Assembly (NCBI RefSeq): GCF_001514235.1
Contig: NZ_KQ948942.1
Span: 62,001 to 126,000 of the forward strand
Direction of reading: 5' to 3'
Source of the DNA: Streptomyces caeruleatus
GTDB lineage: Bacteria > Actinomycetota > Actinomycetes > Streptomycetales > Streptomycetaceae
Length of the DNA stretch: 64,000 nucleotides
Position numbers and translations under genes: made by a program. Each line of letters starts with the position of its first letter. The stretch's first letter is position 1. The notes under the pieces were generated by a model. That model saw nothing but the letters and a program-made list of their open reading frames with translations. It made no database searches and was not told the origin of the DNA. Shown here one piece after another: positions 8,876 through 16,921 of this stretch.

Positions 8876-9106
8876 ATGAGCTACACCTCTCAGGTTGAGA
8901 CGGCTGAGATCGCCGACACCGTTCTGGACAACATCTCCGGTGGTCAGGCGGGTGGCGCCGCCGCCCTCGGTCTCGCGGGCTCCCTCTCCGGCAGCGTCGC
9001 CGGTCTCACCGACACCGTGTCCGCCGTCGCCTGCGCCGACGTCTTCGCGGCGGTCTCGCCGGAGGGCGTCGCGCTGGGCGTGAACGCGCACGCTGCCGCT
9101 CACTGA
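8876..9106 (+). CDS. Orphan RiPP/lanthipeptide-like precursor peptide
   Basis: A 76-residue peptide; ATG 8876 has AAGGGA ten bases upstream. Residues 1-23 look like a RiPP leader (SYTSQVETAEIADTVLDNIS-GG): acidic, with the ELDNVSGG-like ending seen in streptomycete peptides annotated as type A2 lantipeptides, and a double-Gly cleavage site. The remaining 53 residues are a small-residue-rich core (Gly, Ala, Ser, Thr, Val) with a single Cys in VACADV. One Cys limits classical lanthionine rings to one. No modifying enzyme, protease or exporter lies nearby, so if it is a RiPP it depends on enzymes elsewhere. Alternatively it is a small signal-like peptide that only resembles such leaders. Confidence 0.6.
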   Translation: MSYTSQVETAEIADTVLDNISGGQAGGAAALGLAGSLSGSVAGLTDTVSAVACADVFAAVSPEGVALGVNAHAAAH

Positions 9107-9121
9107 CGAAACGATTGCGAC

Positions 9122-9150
9122 GGGCCCTGGATCATTTGATTCCGGGGCCC
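9122..9150. terminator. Terminator after the precursor peptide gene
   Basis: Arms 9122-9131 and 9141-9150 pair over 10 bp with one G-U pair around a nine-base loop, followed by TT. It lies 15 bp after the precursor stop and separates it from the conflict operon. Confidence 0.65.
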
Positions 9151-9201
9151 TTGGCGTGAACCGATGGCGGTGGAGGCCAAGGTCTCTCTAGCGTTGGGTG
9201 C

Positions 9202-9543
9202 ATGACCGACGACAACCGGATCGAACTGGCCGACGCCGTACAGGCGGTACGGGACGAACTGATCACCGCCGCGGCCCGTTCGTCCGGGCAGGACGTGATC
9301 TTCGAAGTGGGCGACATCGAGCTGGAGTTCGGCGTCGAGCTGCGCAAGGAGGTCAAGGGCGGGGTGAAGGTCAAGGCGTGGGTGGTCGAGGCCGGTGCAA
9401 ACGCGGGTGGCGGCACCACGCGTACTCATCGGGTCACGGTCACGCTCAAGGCCGTCGACGCCGTGACCGGGCAGCCGTGGAAGGTGCGGAACGAGAGCCG
9501 GGGGAGCGTGGCGCGGTTCGGCCGGGACGGCGCCGAGCGGTGA
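9202..9543 (+). CDS. Trypsin-co-occurring domain (Trypco2-type) protein
   Basis: A 113-residue protein. MTDDNRIELADAVQAVRDEL, then VIFEVGDIELEFGVELRKEV and a VTVTLKAV strand, match the small Trypco2 family. That family was named because it sits beside trypsin-like proteases in predicted NTP-dependent conflict systems (established knowledge, recalled). It is predicted to be a beta-rich partner or sensor that feeds the protease. The next gene starts at GTG 9540, overlapping this stop codon as GTGA, so the two are translationally coupled and probably act as one system. Confidence 0.8.
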   Translation: MTDDNRIELADAVQAVRDELITAAARSSGQDVIFEVGDIELEFGVELRKEVKGGVKVKAWVVEAGANAGGGTTRTHRVTVTLKAVDAVTGQPWKVRNESRGSVARFGRDGAER

Positions 9544-12500
9544 TCGCGGGCAGTGTTTCGGAACGGGTCGTAGCGGTCTTCGGCGAGGGGCAGGGCAGCG
9601 GAGTGCTGCTGGCCCCCAACCTGGTGCTCACCGCGCAGCACGTCGTGGGCGCCGGGGAGCACGTCGAGGTGATCCACCCGTCGAAACGGCATCCCGTCCC
9701 CTGCTTCGTCACATGGGCCGACGAGACCCTCGACGCCGCTGTGCTTCTCGCGGACTCGGAAGTGATCGATCCCGAACTGTCCGGCCCCCTGGGGCAGATC
9801 CGAGTGGGCGGCGTCGGCACCGGTGCTCCGCTGCCGCACTGCCAGATCGTGGGATTCCCCGAGATCCAGCGCTACGGCGAGCCGGCCGAGGACCTTGAGT
9901 ACGACCAGTTCCGCGCGACCGTATTACCCCTGGCCGGACGCATGAGGGACCTCCTCGTCTGCGAACTCGACGTGTCCGGCGCGGAGGAACGGGGCAGCGG
10001 GGCCTCACCGTTGGCAGGGCTGTCAGGAGCTCCCGTCTTCGCCGGAGCGGTGCTCCTCGGGGTCGTGCGTCAGGTGCCCCGGGGCCGCTCCCACCTCAGG
10101 ATCGAAGCGGTCCCCATCACCACGGTGCTGGCCGAGGCGCGGTCGTTCCGATGGGGGTTCAAGGCCGAGACCGTCACCGATGTCCACCCGCGGGACGAAC
10201 TGTTCGAGGTCCGGTACGCCAAGGACCTGGCCACGCAGTACCGCAAGACGGAGATCTTCGGCATCGAGGAACTCGGCCGCACCGAGTCCCGCTGGGACCT
10301 CGACACCGCCTACTTGAGCCTGGAGGCCGAGGCCACGGCCGCGCCGGGCGACCGGAAGGAAGCCAGGTACTCGGCGCAGCGGATCGACAGCCTGCTCGTC
10401 ACACGCCCCCGCGCCCTGCTGCGCGGCCAGGCCGGCGCCGGCAAGACCACCCTGGTGTGGTGGCTCGCCGCCCACGCGGCGAACGGCACCCTCGACAAAG
10501 AGCTCTGGAAGCTGAACGGCTTGGTGCCCTTCATCATCCCGATGCGTGAGGTGTACGCGCGGGGCGGACGCTTCCCGGCCGTGTCGGAGCTGCTCTCGGC
10601 CGGACGGGTCGTCGATGACGACGCCCCGCCTGGCTGGGCCGGCCGCGTCCTGGAGGCCGGCCGAGCGCTGCTCCTGGTGGACGGTCTGGACGAAGTCCCG
10701 CCGGGGGAGCGGGAAAAGGCACGCGACTGGCTCTCCCGCCTCCTCGCCCGGTATCCGGACACCCGCTGCCTGGCCACCGTCCGCCCGGACGCGGTGGAGA
10801 AGGACTGGCTCCGCGCCGAGGGCTTCACCGAACTGACGCTGTTGCCCATGAGCGACGAGGACGTCCAGGCCTTCGTCTCCGCCTGGCACAACGCCGCCCG
10901 CCTCGAATCCGAGTACGTCTACGATGTCCGCCGCTGCGGCGACGAGAAAGACCTCCTCTCCTCCCTGGAGCACGACCTCGCCCACCAGCTGGAGCAGAAC
11001 ACAGCCCTCCGCGACCTCGCCCGCACCCCACTCCTGTGCGCCGTCATCTGTGCCCTGCACCGCCGCCGCCGTGGCCTCCTCCCCACGACCCGCTGGTCCC
11101 TGTACCGAGCCGCCCTCGCCATGCTCCTCGGTGGCCGTGACGCGGCGCGCGGCGTCTCCCGCCCCGACGACATCAGCCTCGACTCGGACGAACAGCACGT
11201 GCTGCTCCAACGGCTGGCCATTTGGCTCGTACGGACCGAACAGCAGCAGATGACCCACGCGCAGGCGGCCCAGCAACTCGACCTCGCGACACGTGACATG
11301 CCGCAGATCCGGGCCCAGACCACACCCGACCGGGCCCTGCGCTACCTCATCGAACGCAGCGGACTGCTTCAGGAACGGACGGACGACGCGATCCAGTTCA
11401 TCCACCGGACGTTCCAGGACTTCCTCGCGGCGAAGGAGTTCCACGAGAGCGGGTACGTTCTGGAACTCCTCAACCACGCGGGCGAGGAAACCTGGCGGGA
11501 CGTGATCGTACTGGCCGTCGGTCACGCGACGCGGACGGATGCGCAGGTGCTCATCGAGAAGCTGGTGATGTTCGGAGACGTCGTGGAGGGGCGTGAGGAG
11601 AAGTGGTACCTGCATGTGCTGGCGGCGCAGTGTGCCAGCAGCCTGCTGTCGCTGGACGCGGCGCTGATGGAGGTCGTGCGGGGGCGGGTGCGGGCTCTGA
11701 TGCCGCCGGTGAGTTTTTCGGAGTCCCGTGACGTCGCGAGCCTGGGTGACTGGGTCGTGGAACTGCTGCCGGGGCCGGAAGGGGACAACGTCTCCGGGGC
11801 CATGGGAACCATCAATGCCCTTACGAGGATCCGCACGGAGGAGGCACGAAGGAAGCTGAAGCTGTTCGCGCTGAGTCCCCTGCCCAGCCTCAAGTTCGAG
11901 GTTGCCCTCGGGTGGGTTGATCAACCTGCGGAGCAGTACGCCCGAGAGGTACTGGCCGGGGCGTGCATTGAACGCCTGTTCGTGCTGAACAGCTCGCAGT
12001 TGGCTCAGCTGCCGTACCTCGACTCGATCCGCGACATCACGGTGGCGGGGTCGTACCGCGCGGAGGAACTGGACGCTTGTCTGCCGACGCGGAACGTCGT
12101 GAAGATCGCCTTGACGCGCAACAAGACCCTGACCCGCCTGGACTTTCTACGCAGGCGGAAGCATTTGCAAGGGCTGAAGGTGATTGCGTGCACGGCACTC
12201 GAATCCGAGAACGACGAGTGGTCCGAGCTCCTCGACGGCTGGACGAGCCTTGAGAGCCTGTCCTTCTCCGGTGACGCCGAAGTCACGCGGACGATACTGC
12301 GAGCCGCTGCCCTGGCGCCGCGGTTGGCGAGTCTGGAACTGGCGGTGGAATCGCTCGACCTCCTGACCGAGCTTGCGCCGCTGCCTGCTGTCCGAAGTCT
12401 GCAGCTCACCAGGATGCGGGACTACAGTCCCCTGGCGGCGGTGTGTCTCGTCTTCCCGAGTGTGGAAACACTGACACTTGACCTTGCCACGGATGTTGTA

Positions 12501-12689
12501 GCGCCCCTCGATCTGACGGACCTGCGGGACCTCCCAGGACTGGGTCAGGTCCATATTCAGGGCACTGCTGGGTCACATCCCAGCATTGTGGGCGCCGACA
12601 TGCTCGGCGCCCACGTCATCAATCACCTCGCCGTGCCGGAGGTGAACGAGACGAACTCCCTCCAGGACTCCGGCGAAACCGCCAGCTGA
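9540..12689 (+). CDS. Trypsin-like protease-NACHT NTPase (conflict/antiphage system), TTA codon
   Basis: A 1049-residue protein starting at GTG 9540; the open frame back to 9198 shadows the preceding gene. Residues about 1-200 form a trypsin-like serine protease with the triad H34 (LTAQHVV), D65 (TLDAAVL) and S162 (GLSGAPV). Residues about 290-620 form a NACHT-type STAND NTPase: Walker A GQAGAGKT at 296-303 and Walker B ALLLVDGLDE with D381, D384 and E385. A winged-helix region follows, with IQFIHRTFQDFLAAKEF. The C-terminal 300 residues contain irregular leucine-rich segments suited to ligand sensing. Such proteins are predicted or shown to act in antiphage abortive responses; here NTP-driven oligomerisation would activate the protease. 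Leu129 is a TTA codon (9924-9926), implying bldA dependence. The last 67 bp overlap the convergent DUF397 gene. Confidence 0.88.
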   Translation: MIAGSVSERVVAVFGEGQGSGVLLAPNLVLTAQHVVGAGEHVEVIHPSKRHPVPCFVTWADETLDAAVLLADSEVIDPELSGPLGQIRVGGVGTGAPLPHCQIVGFPEIQRYGEPAEDLEYDQFRATVLPLAGRMRDLLVCELDVSGAEERGSGASPLAGLSGAPVFAGAVLLGVVRQVPRGRSHLRIEAVPITTVLAEARSFRWGFKAETVTDVHPRDELFEVRYAKDLATQYRKTEIFGIEELGRTESRWDLDTAYLSLEAEATAAPGDRKEARYSAQRIDSLLVTRPRALLRGQAGAGKTTLVWWLAAHAANGTLDKELWKLNGLVPFIIPMREVYARGGRFPAVSELLSAGRVVDDDAPPGWAGRVLEAGRALLLVDGLDEVPPGEREKARDWLSRLLARYPDTRCLATVRPDAVEKDWLRAEGFTELTLLPMSDEDVQAFVSAWHNAARLESEYVYDVRRCGDEKDLLSSLEHDLAHQLEQNTALRDLARTPLLCAVICALHRRRRGLLPTTRWSLYRAALAMLLGGRDAARGVSRPDDISLDSDEQHVLLQRLAIWLVRTEQQQMTHAQAAQQLDLATRDMPQIRAQTTPDRALRYLIERSGLLQERTDDAIQFIHRTFQDFLAAKEFHESGYVLELLNHAGEETWRDVIVLAVGHATRTDAQVLIEKLVMFGDVVEGREEKWYLHVLAAQCASSLLSLDAALMEVVRGRVRALMPPVSFSESRDVASLGDWVVELLPGPEGDNVSGAMGTINALTRIRTEEARRKLKLFALSPLPSLKFEVALGWVDQPAEQYAREVLAGACIERLFVLNSSQLAQLPYLDSIRDITVAGSYRAEELDACLPTRNVVKIALTRNKTLTRLDFLRRRKHLQGLKVIACTALESENDEWSELLDGWTSLESLSFSGDAEVTRTILRAAALAPRLASLELAVESLDLLTELAPLPAVRSLQLTRMRDYSPLAAVCLVFPSVETLTLDLATDVVAPLDLTDLRDLPGLGQVHIQGTAGSHPSIVGADMLGAHVINHLAVPEVNETNSLQDSGETAS

Positions 12690-12874
12690 CGCTTCTCCGG
12701 GGCCTTGGAGTCCCGGACGTGGATGGTGTGGGGGCAGGTGGCGACCTCGACGCAGTCGCCCTGGCTGCCGCTGCTGTAGCTGGACTTGTGCCAGGCGAGG
12801 GCCACTTCGACGCAGTCGTCGCCGGACCCGCCGCTGTAACTGCTCTTGAACCAGGCCAGTTCGCCGGTGCTCAT
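12623..12874 (-). CDS. DUF397 protein with duplicated motif
   Basis: An 83-residue protein. The DUF397 hallmark W-(F/H)-K-S-S-Y-S appears twice (ELAWFKSSYSGG and LAWHKSSYSSG), each followed by G-D-C-V-E-V-A, then HVRDSK and a C-terminal W-R-E-F. The usual family member is about 60-70 residues with one or two such units. Its ATG overlaps the upstream XRE stop as ATGA, so the pair is one operon. DUF397 proteins partner XRE regulators in streptomycete developmental clusters related to whiJ/abaA. The 3' end runs 67 bp into the convergent trypsin-NACHT gene. Confidence 0.9.
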   Translation of the reverse strand: MSTGELAWFKSSYSGGSGDDCVEVALAWHKSSYSSGSQGDCVEVATCPHTIHVRDSKAPEKRQLAVSPESWREFVSFTSGTAR

Positions 12875-13692
12875 AGGTCTCCTCGCATCCGCTGCAACAG
12901 GCTCATGGAGTCTTTGAGAGTGAGAGCCTGTGAGCGCATCCTGGCATACCGCATCTGGAGCATGCTGACCACCTTCGAGTCAGCGATGAACTGGCCGCTT
13001 TCCTGCCCTTCGCAGTAGGCGAACCACTTGTTCTCCGGCGTCTCCAGCAGGCGCATGGGGCCGTCCAGCCCCGCGTGTGTTTCCTGCTCCGTCGGCATGA
13101 TCTGAAGCTCCACGTTCCGCAGTTGAGCGATCTCCAGCACATGGTCGATGAGCCCACGCGTGACCTCCATCCCGCCCGTGTGCCGTCGAAACAGATGCTC
13201 CTCCAGGATGAAGGCGAAGGCCGTGTTCGGCCGCTCCCGCAGCAACCGCTGGCGTTCCGCCCGCGCTACCCACTGCGCCTCGATCTGCTCGTCGCTCAGC
13301 GGCGGCAGCTGGTTCGTGAACAGAGTCCGCGCGTACGCCTCGGTCTGCAACAGCCCCGGAATCAACCGGCATTCATACGTGTACAGCGTGATCGCCGTGG
13401 TCTCCAGCTGAGCCCACCGCCGAAACCACGCCGCCAACCCCGGCTGCCGAGCCAAATGCTGCGCCGCCTTCGTCAGCGCCCCGGTGTTCCCCAGCACCGG
13501 CTCCGACCGCTCCGGAAACGTCGGATCCGGCATCCGCCGCCCCAACTCCAGCGAAGCCACCGTGTGCTTCGACAACCCCACCCGGTCCCCGAACTCCTCC
13601 CTGCTCAACCCCGCATGCTCCCGCAGGGCCTGTACAACCGCCCCGAACGTCCGCAGACTGTCCGACGACTCCGGCTCACCACACTCGACCAA
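12871..13692 (-). CDS. XRE-family HTH regulator with DUF5753-type C-terminal domain
   Basis: A 273-residue protein. The TTG start at 13692 is supported by GGAGGTGA about seven bases upstream. Residues about 14-70 form the helix-turn-helix (FGAVVQALREHAGLSREEF, then VGLSKHTVASLELGRRMPD). The remainder matches the DUF5753 region: a W-F-R-R-W segment, E-x-R-L-I-P-G-L-L-Q-T-E-A-Y-A-R, and a terminal F-I-A-D-S-K-V-V region. It is coupled to DUF397 and diverges from the ATPase gene at 13824. The three-gene set XRE / DUF397 / anti-sigma-like ATPase is the standard streptomycete developmental regulatory triad. Confidence 0.9.
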   Translation of the reverse strand: MVECGEPESSDSLRTFGAVVQALREHAGLSREEFGDRVGLSKHTVASLELGRRMPDPTFPERSEPVLGNTGALTKAAQHLARQPGLAAWFRRWAQLETTAITLYTYECRLIPGLLQTEAYARTLFTNQLPPLSDEQIEAQWVARAERQRLLRERPNTAFAFILEEHLFRRHTGGMEVTRGLIDHVLEIAQLRNVELQIMPTEQETHAGLDGPMRLLETPENKWFAYCEGQESGQFIADSKVVSMLQMRYARMRSQALTLKDSMSLLQRMRGDL

Positions 13693-13823
13693 GGCAGGTC
13701 ACCTCCCGCAGCACATGGTCACGGTCAGTCACGCGTACTGTCCAGCGGGTAACCGCGTACGCTCCCGCACCGTACGCGGCGTCGACCTGGTGAACTGCCC
13801 GGCAGGGTCGCCAGATTGAGCGC

Positions 13824-14240
13824 ATGCCAGTACCGCTCACCCAGCGACTCAGTGCCACCCCCCGCGGCGCCCGCCTCGCCCGGCACCTCGCTCTGAACCA
13901 GCTGCACGCCTGGGGCATCCCGCACGGCAGTACCGCCTCCGACGCCGTCGCCGTGATCGTCGCCGAGCTGGCCGCCAACGCGGTCACCCACGGCCGGGTC
14001 GCCGGCCGGGACTTCGAGCTGAGGGTGTCCCTCCCGACAGGCAGCATCCGTATCGAGGTCAGTGACACCCGTACGGAGTCCCACCCCCCGAAACCCGGCG
14101 ACGTAACGCCGCCACACCCCCTCGACGAACACGGCCGCGGCCTCGTTCTCGTCGAGGCGCTGGCCGACCGGTGGGAGGTGGTGGAGCGGGACGGGTCGCC
14201 CGGTAAGACCGTCCGTGCAGAAGTCGATCTTTACGGCTGA
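13824..14240 (+). CDS. RsbW-like ATP-binding regulatory protein
   Basis: A 138-residue histidine-kinase-type ATPase. VAELAANAVTHGR contains the N-box Asn, and the HGRGLVLVEALAD segment is the G-box, as in anti-sigma factors of the SpoIIAB/RsbW type. There is no sensor or phosphoacceptor domain. It is divergent from the XRE gene across 131 bp, which must hold both promoters. The neighbours suggest a member of the whiJ/abaA-like triad; the partner sigma or anti-anti-sigma factor is unknown. Confidence 0.85.
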   Translation: MPVPLTQRLSATPRGARLARHLALNQLHAWGIPHGSTASDAVAVIVAELAANAVTHGRVAGRDFELRVSLPTGSIRIEVSDTRTESHPPKPGDVTPPHPLDEHGRGLVLVEALADRWEVVERDGSPGKTVRAEVDLYG

Positions 14241-14305
14241 TCCTGCGCGGACCATTGACGCGCAAGAGGTTCGATTCTACGGTCCGTTCGAACTTGCGAG
14301 CACTG

Positions 14306-14319
14306 TTCGAGATATCGGT
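14306..14319. promoter_or_regulatory. Candidate sugar-regulon operator, site 4
   Basis: TTCGAGATATCGGT matches the TTCGAnATnTCGG pattern found upstream of three sugar genes elsewhere in the window. It lies 56 bp before the start of the first GH43 gene. A perfect palindrome GTTCGAAC at 14286-14293 is nearby. Confidence 0.4.
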
Positions 14320-14374
14320 CAGATGCGGCCAGATATCTGCCGACCTGTCACCCCCCACCGCAAGGAGGACCCGC

Positions 14375-15406
14375 ATGAGCCCCACCTCCCGCACCTCGCG
14401 CACCTCCCGCGCCTCCCGCACGCCCCGCACGCCCCGCACCCTCCGCAAACGAACCGCCCTGATCGCCTTCCCCACCGCCGCCCTGCTCGCCCTGATCCCG
14501 TCCACGGCCTCGGCGTACCCCAACCCCGGCCGGGTCACCGGCGACGTCCGCACCCACGACCCGTCGATGATCCGTACCTCGTCCGGGCAGTACCTGCTCT
14601 ACGCGACCGGCGGGGGCATCGCCAACAAGACCTCCAGTGACCGCACGGCCTTCAGGAACGGCGCCGACGCCTTCTCCAGCCGCCCCGGCTGGTGGTCGAA
14701 CTACTCCTCCGTGCCGGAGGCCTGGGCGCCGGACATCTCGTTCCACGGCGGCAAGTACCTGATGTACTACTCCGTCTCGAAGTTCGGCTCGAACACGTCC
14801 GCCATCGGTCTCGCCACCTCCACCACCGGCCAGCCGGGCAGCTGGACGGACCAGGGCACGGTCTACACGTCCGGTTCCTCCAGTGACTACAACGCCATCG
14901 ACCCGAACCTCTTCGTGAACGACGACGGCAAGTGGTGGCTGTCGTTCGGCAGTTGGTGGACCGGGATCAAGATGATCCAGATCAACCCGTCCACCGGGAA
15001 GCAGCTGAGCTCCAACACCACCCGCTACTCGCTCGCCTCCCGCCCCACCGGGACCAAGGCCGTCGAGGCACCCTTCATCGTCAAGCGGGGCGGCTACTAC
15101 TACCTCTTCGCGTCCTACGACACCTGCTGCGCCGGGACCAGTTCGACCTACAAGGTCAAGGTCGGCCGCGCCACCAGCATCACCGGGCCGTACACCGACA
15201 AGAACGGCGTCTCGATGATGAACAACGGCGGCACCCCGGTCCTGGAGTCGCACGGCAGCGTCATCGGCCCCGGCGGGCAGTCGATCATGAACGACGCCGA
15301 CGGGGACCTGATCGTCTACCACTACTACGACGGCAACGACAACGGCACGCCCAAGCTGGGCATCAACCTCTTGAGCTGGAGCACCGGATGGCCCGTCGCC
15401 TACTGA
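14375..15406 (+). CDS. Secreted GH43 arabinan endo-1,5-alpha-L-arabinosidase-like enzyme
   Basis: A 343-residue precursor from ATG 14375, with AAGGAGGA six bases upstream; the frame back to 14255 is open but unsupported. The N terminus is unusual: eight copies of R-T/A-S/P-type triplets precede the hydrophobic signal core, with ASA cleavage near residue 48. The mature enzyme has the five-bladed GH43 signature: HDPSMIRTSSGQYLLYATG (catalytic-base Asp), SVPEAWAPDISFHGGKYLMYYS, IDPNLFVNDDGKWWLSFGSWW and KAVEAPFIVKRGGYYYLF, whose Glu is the expected acid. It should cut arabinan from plant pectin outside the cell. The next GH43 gene starts inside its last codons. Confidence 0.85.
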   Translation: MSPTSRTSRTSRASRTPRTPRTLRKRTALIAFPTAALLALIPSTASAYPNPGRVTGDVRTHDPSMIRTSSGQYLLYATGGGIANKTSSDRTAFRNGADAFSSRPGWWSNYSSVPEAWAPDISFHGGKYLMYYSVSKFGSNTSAIGLATSTTGQPGSWTDQGTVYTSGSSSDYNAIDPNLFVNDDGKWWLSFGSWWTGIKMIQINPSTGKQLSSNTTRYSLASRPTGTKAVEAPFIVKRGGYYYLFASYDTCCAGTSSTYKVKVGRATSITGPYTDKNGVSMMNNGGTPVLESHGSVIGPGGQSIMNDADGDLIVYHYYDGNDNGTPKLGINLLSWSTGWPVAY

Positions 15407-16824
15407 CCCTGCTGGCAGCCCTGCTGCTGGCCCTCTCGATCGGCCAGCCTTCCGCCAGCGCCGCCTCGTTCGCCAACCCCGTCAAGTCGGTCAAGGGCGC
15501 CGACCCCTGGATCTCGTACCACGACGGCAACTACTACCTGGTGACGACGAGCTGGACCGACGTCATCACCATCCGCAAGTCCACCACCCTCGCCGGCCTG
15601 GCCACCGCCCCCAGCATCCAGGTGTGGCAGGGCGACGCCGCCTCGCGCTGCTGCAACATCTGGGCGCCGGAGCTGCACTCCCTCAACGGCCGCTGGTACC
15701 TGTACTACGTCGCCGGGCAGAACATCGCCGACTACAACCCGACCCAGCGCAGCCATGTGCTGGAGAGCGCGGGCTCCGACCCCATGGGGCCGTACACCTA
15801 CAAGGGCCAGCTCAACTCCGCCTGGATGCTGGACCCGAGCGTCCTGAACGTGGGCGGCCGGCTGTACATGCTCGGCAGCGCGATCACCAGCGGCACCCAG
15901 AACCTCGTCATCGCGCCGATGTCCAACCCGTACACCGTCAGCGGTTCCTACTCGACGATCTCCAGGGCGACGTACGACTGGGAGCGGCAGGGCGGCACGG
16001 TCAACGAGGGCGCGGAGATACTGCAACGCGGCGGCCGGACCTTCCTCATCTACTCCGCGAGCGGCTGCTGGACCCCCGACTACAAGCTCGGCCAACTCGA
16101 ACTCACCGGCTCCGACCCGCTGGCCGCCGCCTCCTGGACCAAGAAGTCCACGCCCGTCTTCCAGCGCAATGACGCCAACGGGGTCTACGGGCCCGGCCAC
16201 AACGGCTTCTTCACCTCGCCCGACGGCCGGGAGAACTGGATCGTCTACCACGCCAACGACAGCGCGAGCGAGGGCTGCGACAACGGGCGTACGACCCGGG
16301 CCCAGAAGTTCACCTGGAACTCCGACGGCACCCCCAACTTCGGCACCCCGGTCCGCCTCGGCGCCTCCCAGACAGGCCCCTCCGGAGAGCCCTCCACCGC
16401 CTCCACCACCTACACGCTCACCAACCGCAACAGTGGCAAGTGCTTTGACGTGGCGGGGAGTTCGACCGCCGACGGCGCCAACGTCCAGCAGTGGGCATGC
16501 AGCGGCGGCAACAACCAGAAGTGGCGCCTGGAGGACCTGGGCGACGACACCCACCGACTCGTGAACGTCGCAACCGGCAAGGTCCTCGACACCCAGGACT
16601 GCTCCTCCGCCGACGGCGCCGACCTGAGGCAGTGGTCCTGGCTGAACAACCCCTGCCAGCGGTTCCGATTCATCGCCACTGACGGTGGTTACGTCCGCAT
16701 CACCAACCAGGCCACCGGCAAGGTCGCCGACGTCGCCAACTGCGGAACGACGGACGGCACGGACGTACGCCAGTGGTCCTGGCTGGGCAACAACTGCCAA
16801 CAGTGGCGCCTGAACCCGGCGTAA
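15388..16824 (+). CDS. Secreted GH43 alpha-L-arabinofuranosidase-like enzyme with ricin-type CBM13
   Basis: A 478-residue precursor. ATG 15388 overlaps the preceding gene by 19 bp, so the two are coupled. A short signal peptide (MARRLLTLLAALLLALSIG, cleavage at ASA) leads to a GH43 domain: ADPWISYHDGNYYLVTTSW, NIWAPELHSLNGRWYLYYV, LDPSVLNVGGRLYML and VNEGAEILQRGGRTFLIYS. From residue about 335 a ricin B-like carbohydrate-binding module (CBM13) has three repeats ending NQKWRL, CQRFRF and CQQWRL. The likely role is debranching of arabinan or arabinoxylan while tethered to polymer. The pair is the only secreted glycosidase set beside the sugar regulon. Confidence 0.88.
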   Translation: MARRLLTLLAALLLALSIGQPSASAASFANPVKSVKGADPWISYHDGNYYLVTTSWTDVITIRKSTTLAGLATAPSIQVWQGDAASRCCNIWAPELHSLNGRWYLYYVAGQNIADYNPTQRSHVLESAGSDPMGPYTYKGQLNSAWMLDPSVLNVGGRLYMLGSAITSGTQNLVIAPMSNPYTVSGSYSTISRATYDWERQGGTVNEGAEILQRGGRTFLIYSASGCWTPDYKLGQLELTGSDPLAAASWTKKSTPVFQRNDANGVYGPGHNGFFTSPDGRENWIVYHANDSASEGCDNGRTTRAQKFTWNSDGTPNFGTPVRLGASQTGPSGEPSTASTTYTLTNRNSGKCFDVAGSSTADGANVQQWACSGGNNQKWRLEDLGDDTHRLVNVATGKVLDTQDCSSADGADLRQWSWLNNPCQRFRFIATDGGYVRITNQATGKVADVANCGTTDGTDVRQWSWLGNNCQQWRLNPA

Positions 16825-16843
16825 CGGCAACGCCCTGTCTTTT

Positions 16844-16871
16844 AGGGGCGCGGGGAACTGCGCGACAAGCC
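16844..16871. repeat. Dispersed short intergenic repeat (GGGGCGCGGGGAACTGCGCG type)
   Basis: The 28-bp segment shares its first half with units in the 45.4-45.9 kb array and with 57348-57400. It sits between convergent genes, where it may contribute to termination. Confidence 0.6.
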
Positions 16872-16921
16872 ACGACGATCGATCAGTCGCACAAATACCC
16901 GCCCCCTACGGCGAAAAGGCG

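Noticed and set aside
9198..9539. Extension of the NACHT gene upstream to 9198
   Set aside because: This part is out of frame with the Trypco2 gene and is Arg/Gly-rich nonsense; GTG 9540 coupled to the Trypco2 stop is better.
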